This document shows positions 42,401-50,744 of a stretch of 64,000 nt of DNA, in pieces. The notes beneath the pieces are model-generated. The model was not told the origin of the DNA, did no database searches, and saw only the letters and a program-made list of their open reading frames with translations. Location of the stretch: contig NZ_CP045386.1 in assembly GCF_009363615.1 (NCBI RefSeq), positions 1-64,000 on the forward strand, written 5' to 3'. Each line of letters starts with the position of its first letter. The first letter of the stretch is position 1. Position numbers and translations under genes: made by a program. Origin of the DNA: Ruegeria sp. THAF33 (GTDB lineage: Bacteria > Pseudomonadota > Alphaproteobacteria > Rhodobacterales > Rhodobacteraceae).

Positions 42401-42822
42401 TCGGATTTCTCCTTTGCTTGAGTTGGCGAGGAATTGGAGGGGTTCTGTTCGTCGCCGGTCGCGGCCACGTACTCATCAGTCCAGGACGGCGGAATGCTGA
42501 CAGCATCCACCAACCAGCCTGCGAGACTTGCGTATTCTTCGCCACCAAGGGCCGAAGTCTTGCGAGCGATAGAGCGCGACAGAAACGAAGCTGCTACGCC
42601 GTGCTGCAGCAACAGCGAAATCAGAACGCACAGATCATGCAGATGGTATTCGAGGTCGCTGCCAGAGCGAAAACCGCCGCTATAGAACACTTCACGGGGT
42701 TTGATTGGCGACGCCGGATCATACCCGATGGTGACAAAGGCAGTGTGCCCTTGCGGAGTTTCAACGCGGCGTGTTTCAGCCAGCCGACGATCAGGAAGAA
42801 CTTTGCGCGCAGGCTTGTTCAT
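42397..42822 (-). CDS. TSCPD-like protein in the T4SS operon (141 aa)
   Basis: The core [39 protein letters not shown] and a following LSRSIARKT resemble the TSCPD domain, otherwise found at the C-terminus of some ribonucleotide reductases and in stand-alone alphaproteobacterial proteins. The domain role is unknown. It overlaps virB1 and the upstream 210-residue gene by four bases each, so it is transcribed with the T4SS. A structural role in conjugation is not implied by the family, so its presence here is notable. Confidence 0.6.
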   Translation of the reverse strand: MNKPARKVLPDRRLAETRRVETPQGHTAFVTIGYDPASPIKPREVFYSGGFRSGSDLEYHLHDLCVLISLLLQHGVAASFLSRSIARKTSALGGEEYASLAGWLVDAVSIPPSWTDEYVAATGDEQNPSNSSPTQAKEKSE

Positions 42823-43451
42823 GACAAAGCTCCCTGCGCATCAAGTTCCGCTTGTCGGATTTGCATTGCGAAATCCACTTCAAGGCGCAGCTCAACGACC
42901 ACTTCAAGCGGCATAACGATGTCCAGCCAGACACCCTCACGGATCAGGTGAACGTGATAGGTGGCGTTTGGGTAAACGAACCAAAGGGCTTCATGCCGGT
43001 TCAGAACGTCGCGCGCGGTGTCGGCGTCGATTGTGCCTGACAGGTCGCAACCGAATTTCAGGGTTGCGTATGAGTTGGCATAGTTTGCTCGGCTGCTGCT
43101 TTGGATGAGCGCAGCGGCCTTTTCCGGTGAAGCAAAGCGGAACAGCTCTTTCGGACCCAACGCCTTGTTAACGTCTGCGTGCAACTTCAAGGCTTTGTAG
43201 AGCCGATTTGCACGGACATACTCAAGATCATTGAGGACATGGAACATTTCGAGCGCGATTCCGAAAGCCGTGGCGCGGGCATCGCTTTCCAGCCAGTATT
43301 CGCGCATTCCGCGCTTGATGGTTGACCGTTCTCCGGCAAGGTGGCGGATTACGGTGAGAATGTCCTTACGGGCTTGCTCGAAGCTCTGGGCGGCAGGCAC
43401 CCAGCGCCGATCAATCTTGCTTTCGATAGTGTCGAAGGCCACTGTGATCAC
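42819..43451 (-). CDS. first gene of the T4SS operon, hypothetical (210 aa)
   Basis: A cytoplasmic protein, helical in its first half (EQARKDILTVIRHLAGERSTI, LEMFHVLNDLEYVRANRLYKAL) and beta-rich at the end (YVHLIREGVWLDIVMPLEVVVEL). The family is not recognised. GTG 43451 is preferred because it has an AGGCGG site; the TTG at 43466 given by the longest frame overlaps that site. As the first gene behind the palindrome at 43488-43503, it might be a regulator of the T4SS, but no HTH is evident. Confidence 0.6.
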   Translation of the reverse strand: MITVAFDTIESKIDRRWVPAAQSFEQARKDILTVIRHLAGERSTIKRGMREYWLESDARATAFGIALEMFHVLNDLEYVRANRLYKALKLHADVNKALGPKELFRFASPEKAAALIQSSSRANYANSYATLKFGCDLSGTIDADTARDVLNRHEALWFVYPNATYHVHLIREGVWLDIVMPLEVVVELRLEVDFAMQIRQAELDAQGALS

Positions 43452-43487
43452 CTTTCCGCCTTTCAAAAAATAGGTCAGTAGTTTTTA

Positions 43488-43503
43488 CATAATTACTATT
43501 ATG
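43488..43503. promoter_or_regulatory. palindrome upstream of the T4SS operon
   Basis: CATAAT-TACT-ATTATG is a perfect 6+6 inverted repeat in an AT-rich stretch 37 bp upstream of the first T4SS gene. Its position fits an operator over the operon promoter. No other copy was noticed in the window. Confidence 0.5.
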
Positions 43504-43665
43504 GGGTTCGACATCAGGTCATCTGGGCCGTGGGAAAAGGGTGCCGGGACACAACACGGAACCTTCAGAGGCGCCGCAAAAAACCAATGTCTGGTTCGGA
43601 TCTCTTAGTCGGATGGCCTAGCTGAAACGTTCGGATGTCCCGCTCGCCCAAATCGTCAGACAGCG

Positions 43666-43770
43666 CTAAGCGGTCGGAGGTGCAGGCACGTTGTCCAGGG
43701 TCGCACCCATTGACTCTGGCGCGGTGCTGTCCGATCTAAGATCGGCATCTAGGGTTACTGTTTTTACCAT
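43666..43770 (-). CDS. possible 34-residue peptide
   Basis: A short frame (MVKTVTLDADLRSDSTAPES and so on, ending PAPPTA) with a GAGAG stretch upstream of its ATG. It is acidic and Pro/Thr-rich, lies alone between the thermonuclease gene and the T4SS operon, and includes a small palindrome (CCGATC-TAA-GATCGG). Coding status is uncertain. Confidence 0.3.
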   Translation of the reverse strand: MVKTVTLDADLRSDSTAPESMGATLDNVPAPPTA

Positions 43771-43916
43771 AGTACAGTTCTCTCTTGATGTTTGAGGAAT
43801 GCCCGGATGGATTTGGGGCGTTTCTTGTCCTGTCGGTTGTTGGCGCAATCGACAGGACCGCTCACTGCTCGGTGGTTTTGTTCCATTTTCTGCAAGTCGT
43901 CGCTCAGTCCTTTCGT

Positions 43917-44330
43917 CTAGCCGCACCAGGACCCGCGTTTGCCGCCCGAATAGGGTCGCGCGAGACCTTCGGATATCAGAGTTTTCCCTATCTCCTGACC
44001 ACCTGAACGTCCGACCGCGAGGAAACGGTCATGCACGTCCAGGTCTGGTTGGATAACCAATTCTATCTGCCCACTGGTCTGAATGATCTCCGTCAGGCGG
44101 TCTTTGGCTTTCAGACCCAAAGCTCTCTCGGCCTCACATTGTGCGCGGAAGGTCTCAGGAGTGTCGAAACCGATGAGGCGGTAGCGGTCATCACCGTGGT
44201 CGATGGTGTCACCATCAACGGCAATCACCTCGGATGCGCTCAGGGTTATTGTTTGTTTTGATGGTTCAATCCAGACCGCAACAAAAAACAAAGACGCGAG
44301 TGTAGCGCTGAGAAACAAGAGCCGTTTCAT
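43917..44330 (-). CDS. secreted thermonuclease-family (SNase-like) protein
   Basis: A 137-residue protein with an N-terminal signal or anchor (MKRLLFLSATLASLFFVAVW) and a staphylococcal-nuclease-like fold. Landmarks are VIAVDGDTIDHGDDRYRLIGFDTPE (metal and DNA binding Asp), AERALGLKAKDRL and DRFLAVGRSGGQEIGKTLISEGLARPY. The ATG at 44330 is preferred; the longer frame upstream is antisense to another gene. Such small secreted nucleases are frequent on conjugative plasmids of this group and may trim DNA in the periplasm. Function inferred. Confidence 0.85.
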   Translation of the reverse strand: MKRLLFLSATLASLFFVAVWIEPSKQTITLSASEVIAVDGDTIDHGDDRYRLIGFDTPETFRAQCEAERALGLKAKDRLTEIIQTSGQIELVIQPDLDVHDRFLAVGRSGGQEIGKTLISEGLARPYSGGKRGSWCG

Positions 44331-44379
44331 GTGCCCTGCCCCAGTACTTTTGATGAGCCGGGTTCTCGAACGTGACCGA

Positions 44380-44736
44380 TCAGGTTTTAGTTTTCGCGTC
44401 CAAGGCTTGGGCTGCTTCGAGACCCTCTGGGGTAATCGACTCGATCGTATAATCTGATTTGACGCAGAGAATGCGCCCGTCGCCAAATTCCTGGTGATGC
44501 TTAAAAAGCCCCGGCCAAAGATCGAACTCTCTGGGCTCAGCGCCCGCGCGAGAGATCTTCGACTTGCACAAGGCTCCGACATAGTTCGGCGAGCTGTAAA
44601 TGCAGTGGTACTTAGGTCGTCCAAGGGAAGCGAGTCCGATAAATTCGTAGCGGCATGTAAAGGGAACCTGATCTTCTTTCAGGCCCCGGACCATCTCGAT
44701 GGTTACCACAGTGTATTGTCTCTTGTTGTCCGCCAT
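44380..44736 (-). CDS. hypothetical protein (118 aa)
   Basis: A cytoplasmic protein with a reasonable composition and ATG start at 44736. The first half (YTVVTIEMVRGLKEDQVPF, YEFIGLASLGRPKYHC) looks beta-rich with two Cys (CIYSS, ALCKSK, LCVKSD). No family recognised. It is divergent from the secreted 240-residue gene to the right. Confidence 0.5.
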   Translation of the reverse strand: MADNKRQYTVVTIEMVRGLKEDQVPFTCRYEFIGLASLGRPKYHCIYSSPNYVGALCKSKISRAGAEPREFDLWPGLFKHHQEFGDGRILCVKSDYTIESITPEGLEAAQALDAKTKT

Positions 44737-44891
44737 GACGACCCCCTATGGGCCGTCTTCTACATCCAAAAGTTGTGGACTAAAACACAATCTACGTCAA
44801 TATAAGAAAGCACTCCAATATACGATATTGGATTGTCAGAAATATATTGGCCGGATATTGCTTAAGCGATTCGCAAGCAGGAGAGACCATC

Positions 44892-45614
44892 TTGAAACAC
44901 TCAAAATCCAGGAATAGAACTCGCGCGAAGGCCCTTGCAGTTGCACTCGCTGTACTGCCGGCCACGCAGGCCAGTGCCTATCCAATTGACTGTGCCATAT
45001 TCCTTTGCCTCGCCGGGGGTTGGCCAAGTTCGGCTGATTGCGTCGCAGCCAAGGCGGAGTTCATTCGGCGCATCACTCCCTATCCGGTAGAGCCTCCGCT
45101 GCAACTTTGGCGCTGTCCGATGAATGCATCAGACAGCACCTCCAACTTGAGTCCTATGGAACGGTTGGAAGCAATCAAACGCAGTAGCGCCAACCCTATT
45201 CCAGAACTTCCATCTGACGATACCACTGAGCCATTGCTGGTAGATGTTGCGATCTCAACAGAAGCGATCCAGGCATTTCATGGCCAATCCGGCGATAGCT
45301 TTCAAGCCACACCGATCAGCGTCGATCTTTCCTCACCCGATTTCGACGTTGTGAGATCCATCAGGGTTTGGGATGTGCGCCACTACAGCTATCGCCGTCA
45401 TTCGCGAGAGGGCGACTGCGAGCGTTCGCTTGATCTTGTGGTTGGCAGCTATGGCGATCATGCGAGCTTTCAATGGTCCGATCACGCTCCTGCGCCGATC
45501 CCAGCCTGGCTGCCCCTTGGCAATCGCTGCGAACCTCCCAGCTACTTCCGTGGCGTTGGCGTCGAGTGGACCGATACATTCGGGTTCAGCGATTATGAAC
45601 TCATCCGATACTGA
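44892..45614 (+). CDS. secreted hypothetical protein next to repC (240 aa)
   Basis: The TTG at 44892 is preceded by AGGAGAGACC and gives a signal peptide (KHSKSRNRTRAKALAVALAV, ending TQASA). The mature start has YPIDCAIFLCLAGGWPSSADC, with three Cys, and IRRITPYPVEPPLQLWRCP. This block matches a conserved secreted protein that I recall being found next to conjugation genes in roseobacters, but its role is unknown. It precedes repC, where repAB would lie in a normal RepABC replicon. Confidence 0.65.
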   Translation: MKHSKSRNRTRAKALAVALAVLPATQASAYPIDCAIFLCLAGGWPSSADCVAAKAEFIRRITPYPVEPPLQLWRCPMNASDSTSNLSPMERLEAIKRSSANPIPELPSDDTTEPLLVDVAISTEAIQAFHGQSGDSFQATPISVDLSSPDFDVVRSIRVWDVRHYSYRRHSREGDCERSLDLVVGSYGDHASFQWSDHAPAPIPAWLPLGNRCEPPSYFRGVGVEWTDTFGFSDYELIRY

Positions 45615-45723
45615 GGTTCTTACCTGCGGCACAACGCGTTACTTCTGGCTATGCCACCAAAATCACCAGCTGCACTTTTAAACCAGGCCGATTGGCCCGG
45701 AGGAAAAGCTTAATCCCAGAAAC

Positions 45724-45744
45724 AAAAACCCCCGCAAGGCGGGG
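45724..45744 (-). terminator. terminator of the repC antisense RNA
   Basis: A 6-bp CCCCGC / GCGGGG stem with a CTT loop followed (after one G) by TTTTT on the minus strand. There is no minus-strand protein gene upstream that would need it. Confidence 0.7.
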
Positions 45745-45778
45745 CCTCAGCGGGGATCTTCTTAAGTCAAGTTTGATC
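45724..45778 (-). ncRNA. predicted counter-transcribed RNA upstream of repC
   Basis: On the minus strand a sigma70-type promoter TTGTCA (45813-45808), 17-bp spacer, TATAAA (45790-45785) predicts a start near 45778. The RNA would end at a perfect terminator (CCCCGC-CTT-GCGGGG then a T5 run, 45744-45724), giving about 55 nt. It lies about 200 nt upstream of the repC ATG and antisense to its leader, as does the ctRNA (incA) of RepABC replicons that limits RepC synthesis. Promoter and terminator are seen directly; the regulatory role is inferred. Confidence 0.6.
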
Positions 45779-45784
45779 ACCTGA

Positions 45785-45813
45785 TTTATAGGAAGTTCCC
45801 AAAATTCTGACAA
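45785..45813 (-). promoter_or_regulatory. minus-strand promoter of the repC antisense RNA
   Basis: TTGTCA, 17-bp spacer and TATAAA, near the sigma70 consensus, pointing away from repC. Confidence 0.6.
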
Positions 45814-45980
45814 GGATAAACGCATCTGTGCGAACGGTTTTTCTGTGTTTATTTGCTGAGGTTCAACCTGCCTTGCTTCCCCAAAGAGAAGCAGACTATG
45901 AGACCCCTTAACCATACCGAACACCCTGCCCCGCTAAGCTGCGATGCCAATACTGACCTTTGCCAAGGGAAGCCAATACG

Positions 45981-47270
45981 ATGAGCTTTCGGCAGATCGC
46001 ATCCGTCCATCACCACGAAAATATACGCTTCCACAACGGCCTTCCCGAGGGTTGGAATCGAGACAGGTTTCGGCAGCTCTGCGTGGGATATGCGCAGATC
46101 AGAGGCGCATCAGCCCATTGTATTCGCACCTTAGAGATCATCATCGATATGATTACGCCATGTGCTTTTCGAGACCCGTCTCAGGAACCCTTTTGCTACG
46201 CGCGCCAGGAAACCCTCATTGCCGGTCGAGGCGTGACAGATCGGACAATCCACAATCACGAACGAGAACTGGAAATGATTGGCCTGCTCGAACGCAGGCT
46301 TGGTGCAAATGGGGCGCGTTGTAAGCGCAAGGGGCTCGGCCTCTTTCTGACCCCTGCCCTAAACCTCATTTCAGAGATGCGCGACGCAGACGAGCAAAGC
46401 AAAGCCGAGAAGAAAGAACATGACGAGCTGCGCGGGGATCGATCACGGCTTTACCGACATGTGAAACACAGCTTGGCAGTGTTTGCCTCGCTCCCCTGCA
46501 GTCCTGAAGGCCTGGAAGACATGATGGGGGAACTTCGATCCTGGCCGCGTGCCGACAAGCTGAAATACATGTCGCTGGATGGGCTCAGATCACATGTTCA
46601 GGCAGCTCACGATCTTTGGAAGCGGATCGAAATATATGTTAAAAAACCCGGTGAATTTTCGGGTGAACCCGAAGCCTGTTTCGGGTGCCATATACAAGAC
46701 CAAATTGAAGAAGAAATTCTGTCTTGTAACGCCGATGGCGAAGTTACAATGCCCTCGGCTGAAGCCTCGGAACCAGATTGTTCTGGCTCCGGGCCTTACG
46801 GCCCTCCGCATTGCTTAGAAAGCAATCATCCGACAGATACGGCATCAAGCAAGGCCCAAAAACTACCGCAGGTGAATAACCGCATCCTATATGAACTGGC
46901 CTCACCCGAGCTGCGTATGCATATCGATATCGCCGGTGGCGGAGATCAGAATTCCAGCCCGTCGCTCTACGCGATTGAGACCGGCGTTTCGGCGCGATTG
47001 TCGGAGATCGGCGCCAATGCCTCCGCATGGCATACGGCGATTGACCGTTTGACCGTGATGGGTGCAATCCTGGCCGGGTTGATCATAGACGCGAGGCTGA
47101 GTGATCCGCGCCTGCCGCCCGTGGTTAATCCGGGCGGATACCTTCGCGGTATGGTGCGCGCAGATGAGCGCGGGGAGTTGAACCTGATTTCCAGTTTCAT
47201 GGGTTTGTTGGCACGAAGAGCCCGGGAGGAGGAAGACGGGTTTCCGCAAGACCCCAAGAAGCGGATTTAA
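45981..47270 (+). CDS. repC: RepC-family replication initiator
   Basis: A 429-residue protein with the replication protein C N-terminal domain: HCIRTLEIIIDMITPCAFRD, the HTH-like QETLIAGRGVTDRTIHNHERELEMIGLLERR, and a C-terminal RepC-like winged region (ATAIDRLTVMGAILAGLIIDARL-type block, then PGGYLRGMVRADERGELNL). RepC initiates plasmid replication, with the origin usually inside its own gene. ATG 45981 with AGGGA upstream is preferred over TTG 45960. No repA or repB is nearby, making it a solitary repC, and a predicted antisense RNA lies in its leader. Confidence 0.85.
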   Translation: MSFRQIASVHHHENIRFHNGLPEGWNRDRFRQLCVGYAQIRGASAHCIRTLEIIIDMITPCAFRDPSQEPFCYARQETLIAGRGVTDRTIHNHERELEMIGLLERRLGANGARCKRKGLGLFLTPALNLISEMRDADEQSKAEKKEHDELRGDRSRLYRHVKHSLAVFASLPCSPEGLEDMMGELRSWPRADKLKYMSLDGLRSHVQAAHDLWKRIEIYVKKPGEFSGEPEACFGCHIQDQIEEEILSCNADGEVTMPSAEASEPDCSGSGPYGPPHCLESNHPTDTASSKAQKLPQVNNRILYELASPELRMHIDIAGGGDQNSSPSLYAIETGVSARLSEIGANASAWHTAIDRLTVMGAILAGLIIDARLSDPRLPPVVNPGGYLRGMVRADERGELNLISSFMGLLARRAREEEDGFPQDPKKRI

Positions 47271-47457
47271 CCGTGTCGGGTTGCGCGCTGCCAGCTTCTC
47301 CAATTCATGTGTCTCATCGGCAGGTTTTTGCTCTGTTTCCGCCTCCAGAACAGAAGCGTATTCAAATCTGTGATTGGCTACGGGAAATCCCGAGTGGTTT
47401 GTTCAGCTTTAGGTTGCTAATCGGCCTCGACGGCAACGCGGAACAGGAAGACGGTCT

Positions 47458-48411
47458 ATGAAAATCGCGGACATTGGCAATTCTGAACTGGATTTCAGAC
47501 AGACCGGGGAGGCGCGCCTTCAGGAAATTTGTTCCAGGTTTGAGCTGGAGAATGCGTCCTACGCCCATATCGACAAGCATCACAACGTTGTCCACGGTTG
47601 CACCACGTTCCCGGCCGAATGGGTCAGGCATTACGTCGACAACGACCTGGTTCTGATTGATCCCCTTATTCGATTTGGCGCCGCAATGATTGCCCCGATT
47701 GATTGGGCTGTGTTTGATGATCAGCGTGAACACGCACCGCTATTCGATGCAGCGAGAAAATTTGGTGTGGGTCAGCACGGACTATCCATTCCGGTTATCA
47801 ATCCGTTTGGGGAGCGTGGCGTCTTTACGGTTACCTCCAACCTGCGCCGTTCCGACTGGGACGCCTTGGTCGGGAGTATGCTCCCTGCCCTTCGCCACGA
47901 AGCGCAGGTCCTGCATCTACTCGCGCTCGATGTGATTGATACGGTTTTCAACTTTCCTACGGATGCGTTGTCCGATCAGGAGATGGATGTTCTGAAGATG
48001 CTCGCATCAGGATTGATCCCATCCGTAGTTGCTGGCCAGACGGGGCTCTCCTCCAGAATGGTGCATGCTTTGACGTCTTCGATCGTCACAAAACTCAAGT
48101 GCCGGACAACGGAACAAGCAGTGGCGAGAGCTGTCAGCACAGGTATTCTTAAATGGACCGATTTCTTTGCCGACCCGGTCGCCGAACTTGCGGATGTTGA
48201 AGGACAGACCCTTTGCGGCGGGATCGTGCGTTGGTCTGGAAGATCACACGAGTTGATCACCTTTGAAGATGGTCGAACGGTGCGGAACTTGGATAGCTTT
48301 CAGGCGGTTCAGGTCCAGGAAATTGCCAAAGACTTCAATCTGGATGCTGAAAGGATCCTCGAAGAACTTGGGCCCAACCGGGATCAATGCGTGTGGATCA
48401 GGCATCTCTGA
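47458..48411 (+). CDS. LuxR-type autoinducer-binding regulator with C-terminal extension
   Basis: The N-terminal ~170 residues are an autoinducer-binding domain. W55, Y59 and D68 (EWVRHYVDNDLVLIDPLI) match the acyl-homoserine-lactone contacts W57, Y61 and D70 of TraR. A LuxR-like HTH follows (DALSDQEMDVLKMLASGLIP to KLKCRTTEQAVARAVSTGIL), but it is degenerate, lacking the canonical IAxxLxIS-TVxxH. Unusually there are ~85 further residues after the HTH (VAELADVEGQTLCGGIVRW and so on). No luxI synthase is present, so it is a LuxR solo. It lies downstream of repC on the same strand (AGGAAG site), suggesting population-linked control of copy number or transfer. Confidence 0.8.
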   Translation: MKIADIGNSELDFRQTGEARLQEICSRFELENASYAHIDKHHNVVHGCTTFPAEWVRHYVDNDLVLIDPLIRFGAAMIAPIDWAVFDDQREHAPLFDAARKFGVGQHGLSIPVINPFGERGVFTVTSNLRRSDWDALVGSMLPALRHEAQVLHLLALDVIDTVFNFPTDALSDQEMDVLKMLASGLIPSVVAGQTGLSSRMVHALTSSIVTKLKCRTTEQAVARAVSTGILKWTDFFADPVAELADVEGQTLCGGIVRWSGRSHELITFEDGRTVRNLDSFQAVQVQEIAKDFNLDAERILEELGPNRDQCVWIRHL

Positions 48412-48770
48412 GTTCGGCCCACGTGCACCGCTTGATTTGCAAAATTGTGAGCAGGGGCAAGTTTCACATAATTTCACCTATCGGTGTAATCAGCTGCAAA
48501 AGGGTGGGTTCATGCAATCCATCGACCAACCCGCACTATACTACTTGAGGCTTTGGCAGTTCCGCGAGATCAGCTCAAAATTCTCCTCAATGACGTCTGT
48601 ATCGCACATGTGGTAAAGACAATAATTGCTCCGTCTCAGAGTTTAATCCACTCGGCGTTCGGGATAAATGCGGTCTGTCTGCAAATTTGGACCCCTAGAT
48701 CATATCCCCTCTCAATAACCTGCACAAATGTCTAATTTGGCTTTCACTGTGCTTAGCTTAGGCTGTTCGT
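48412..48770. other. 359-bp intergenic region
   Basis: No supported gene; two short plus-strand frames (48512-48616 and 48553-48735) lack family features. The AT content rises compared with flanking genes. It separates the replication/transfer module from the alcohol-oxidation region. Confidence 0.35.
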
Positions 48771-49598
48771 ATGTTTCGGATAGCAGTAGGTATTGGCGCT
48801 TTTGGTGCCATCTGTGCGGTAGTCTTTGTTCGGCTTAATGATCCTTGGGTCATTGCGGAACAGAAGGCAGAAAGCGACGCGAAGATGATCGCTGAACTTA
48901 TCGATACTCCCGATAAGATCAGCTGGCACTTGACGGAAGATATTCCGCTGCTTCGTGCTTTGGTTTGGAACGCTGACGGACAACGCCAATACCCGCCGAT
49001 AGCTGGAATGGTGCCTGTTCCTTACACGTTTTCCGATGAGGCAGAAACCGAACTGGCCTATTTTCAGGTGCAGACCCAAACTCCAATATGGGCACCATTC
49101 GACGTTGAAAGCAGCCAACTGCTTTATTGTCGTACAGCACCGCCCGTCTGTCTCATCTATGAACGCGCGTCACTAGAAGAGTACTTAGAACTCACAAGTG
49201 GTGCGCTGGCGTCGAAAGGATCTAACCAACTGGCGCTGTTGCTTTTGACTGCGATAGCAAGTCTGTTGGGCTTTGTTTACATTTGGTTCAGACAAACAGA
49301 AAGAACCCGATCCTCGGGGTTCAAGCTTGATCCCAAACGCTATGTTGTTCAGCGCGACTCGCTGCAAGTTTCCCTCACCCCACGCGACGTAAAGTTGCTC
49401 TCGCTGCTGCAAGAACGGGTCGGCACGGTTGTGACGAAAGACGAGCTCTTTGACAGAGGGTGGGCGCGCGAGTACACTCCCAACTCGCGTGCCTTGGACC
49501 AACATATAATCAACCTGCGCAAAAAGCTGGATCCGGACAAATCCAGACCAGTCCTTATTGAAACTGTGCACGGTGTCGGCTACCGCTTCGTTGTCTAG
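48771..49598 (+). CDS. membrane-bound winged-helix regulator, inverted ToxR layout
   Basis: The 275-residue protein has an N-terminal TM helix (IAVGIGAFGAICAVVFV), a periplasmic domain with one Cys pair (LYCRTAPPVC), a second TM helix (LALLLLTAIASLLGFVYIWF, about 150-170) and a C-terminal OmpR/PhoB-type winged helix. Landmarks of the latter are VSLTPRDVKLLSLLQERVGTVVTKDELFDRGW, ALDQHIINLRKKL and ETVHGVGYRFVV. ToxR and CadC have the DNA-binding domain N-terminal; here it is C-terminal after two TM segments. It likely senses a periplasmic signal and acts on DNA from the membrane. It is followed by a Sel1-repeat gene and the alcohol-oxidation genes, its probable targets. Confidence 0.75.
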   Translation: MFRIAVGIGAFGAICAVVFVRLNDPWVIAEQKAESDAKMIAELIDTPDKISWHLTEDIPLLRALVWNADGQRQYPPIAGMVPVPYTFSDEAETELAYFQVQTQTPIWAPFDVESSQLLYCRTAPPVCLIYERASLEEYLELTSGALASKGSNQLALLLLTAIASLLGFVYIWFRQTERTRSSGFKLDPKRYVVQRDSLQVSLTPRDVKLLSLLQERVGTVVTKDELFDRGWAREYTPNSRALDQHIINLRKKLDPDKSRPVLIETVHGVGYRFVV

Positions 49599-49715
49599 CG
49601 ACCTATTTTGCAATTTTTTTGCCCGATTCTGACACACAAGTATGCGCGATGCGGTTAAATGGAAACATGCACAGAAACTGTTCTGAACTTCAGCCATTAG
49701 TAGAATGTACCCGCT

Positions 49716-50270
49716 ATGAAACTTGTCTACCTACCACTTATGTTCCTTATCTTCGCAAGCGAGAGTTACGCCGAAACACCCATCAAAACGGAAGACGATT
49801 TTGGCACGCTCAATCCTGATGACACAGGTAAAGAGATGATTGTGCGGAAGATAGAGATGGGGGTGATTGACTCTATCACTTGTTCCCTTGGGATAAATGT
49901 CACAAAAAACGACGATTTTGAACTGGCTCGGAGGCTTACCAGAGAATGCGCCGAAGCTGGCTTTGCCAAGGCTATGACCTGGATGAGCCAGCTTGAAAAC
50001 AACGGACTAGGTGGTGAATACGATCCAGACGCGTCGGCAGAATGGGATCGACGTGCCGCAGAGGCAGGCGACCCCGTAGGGAAGTTTAACCATGGCGTTA
50101 ACTTGATGCGGGGGCATGGCATTTCGCAAGATACTGAACTGGGGCGTCGGTATGTTGACGAAGCGGCAAGCGATGGGCTTGATGTCGCCAGAAAATTGCA
50201 AGGTGCCGATTACGATCTGGATGAAATAACACCAGATGCGGACAACTGGAAGTATGCGCCGCTATTTTGA
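49716..50270 (+). CDS. secreted Sel1-repeat protein, paralogue A
   Basis: A signal peptide (MKLVYLPLMFLIFASESYAE) is followed by two to three Sel1-like repeats (CAEAGFAKAMTWMSQLENNGLGGEYDPDA, RRAAEAGDPVGKFNHGVNLMRGHG and RRYVDEAASDGLDVARKLQ). It ends DADNWKYAPLF, the same ending as the second copy at 60782-61321; the two share the order and most key residues throughout. Sel1 proteins are protein-binding scaffolds. Two paralogues flank the PQQ dehydrogenase region, so a periplasmic assembly or chaperone role for the oxidation machinery is likely but not shown. Confidence 0.85.
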   Translation: MKLVYLPLMFLIFASESYAETPIKTEDDFGTLNPDDTGKEMIVRKIEMGVIDSITCSLGINVTKNDDFELARRLTRECAEAGFAKAMTWMSQLENNGLGGEYDPDASAEWDRRAAEAGDPVGKFNHGVNLMRGHGISQDTELGRRYVDEAASDGLDVARKLQGADYDLDEITPDADNWKYAPLF

Positions 50271-50744
50271 ATCGAGCCAAATAGATCCCATTACATCCTC
50301 TCGTTTAACCTGGCGATACAAGAATTCGCACCAGCGAAGTGGCGGCAAACGCAAGTTTGAGCCCGTCCAACATGCTTTAAGTCGTTTTAGACTGTAACCA
50401 GAATGCGGATCGCAAGATAGTTTACTATTTTTCAATGATTTAGTATCCTTGACCTCCGTGGGTTGCGGGCCCAAAAACCACAGGAATTTGCTGCATGTCC
50501 CATGCTTTCAGATACCTGAAAAGCATGAACGTCTAGCAAGGTAATCCGTGCCAATATTTCCATGACTTTCGCCATTTTCGTTAGATCGCGGCGTTCGACC
50601 AAAGCATCATGGACGGTTTCTTGGACATGAATTTAGAAACAAAGTCGCGGCAAAGGACCAACCCAGTTCGCAACACGCCGCCGGATGAATGTGCGCATTC
50701 AACGCCACTAAACGTGGTCTTGGTTCGAGAGAGAAGGAAAGAAT
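50271..50744. other. 474-bp intergenic region, seam between two modules
   Basis: No gene is supported; small frames on both strands (50262-50474 minus and 50609-50854 plus) look spurious. The segment 50400-50460 is unusually AT-rich (TAGTTTACTATTTTTCAATG) and followed by GC-rich sequence, as at recombination seams. No tRNA end or integrase was found. A promoter for the pseudoazurin gene is probably within its last 100 bp. Confidence 0.35.

Noticed and set aside
43666..43926. 86-codon minus-strand frame
   Set aside because: Its first half overlaps the 3' end of the thermonuclease gene region and looks non-protein-like; only the last 34 codons have a plausible start.
50262..50474. 70-codon minus-strand ORF after the Sel1-repeat gene
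   Set aside because: No ribosome site, no family; sits in the AT-rich seam and is probably spurious.
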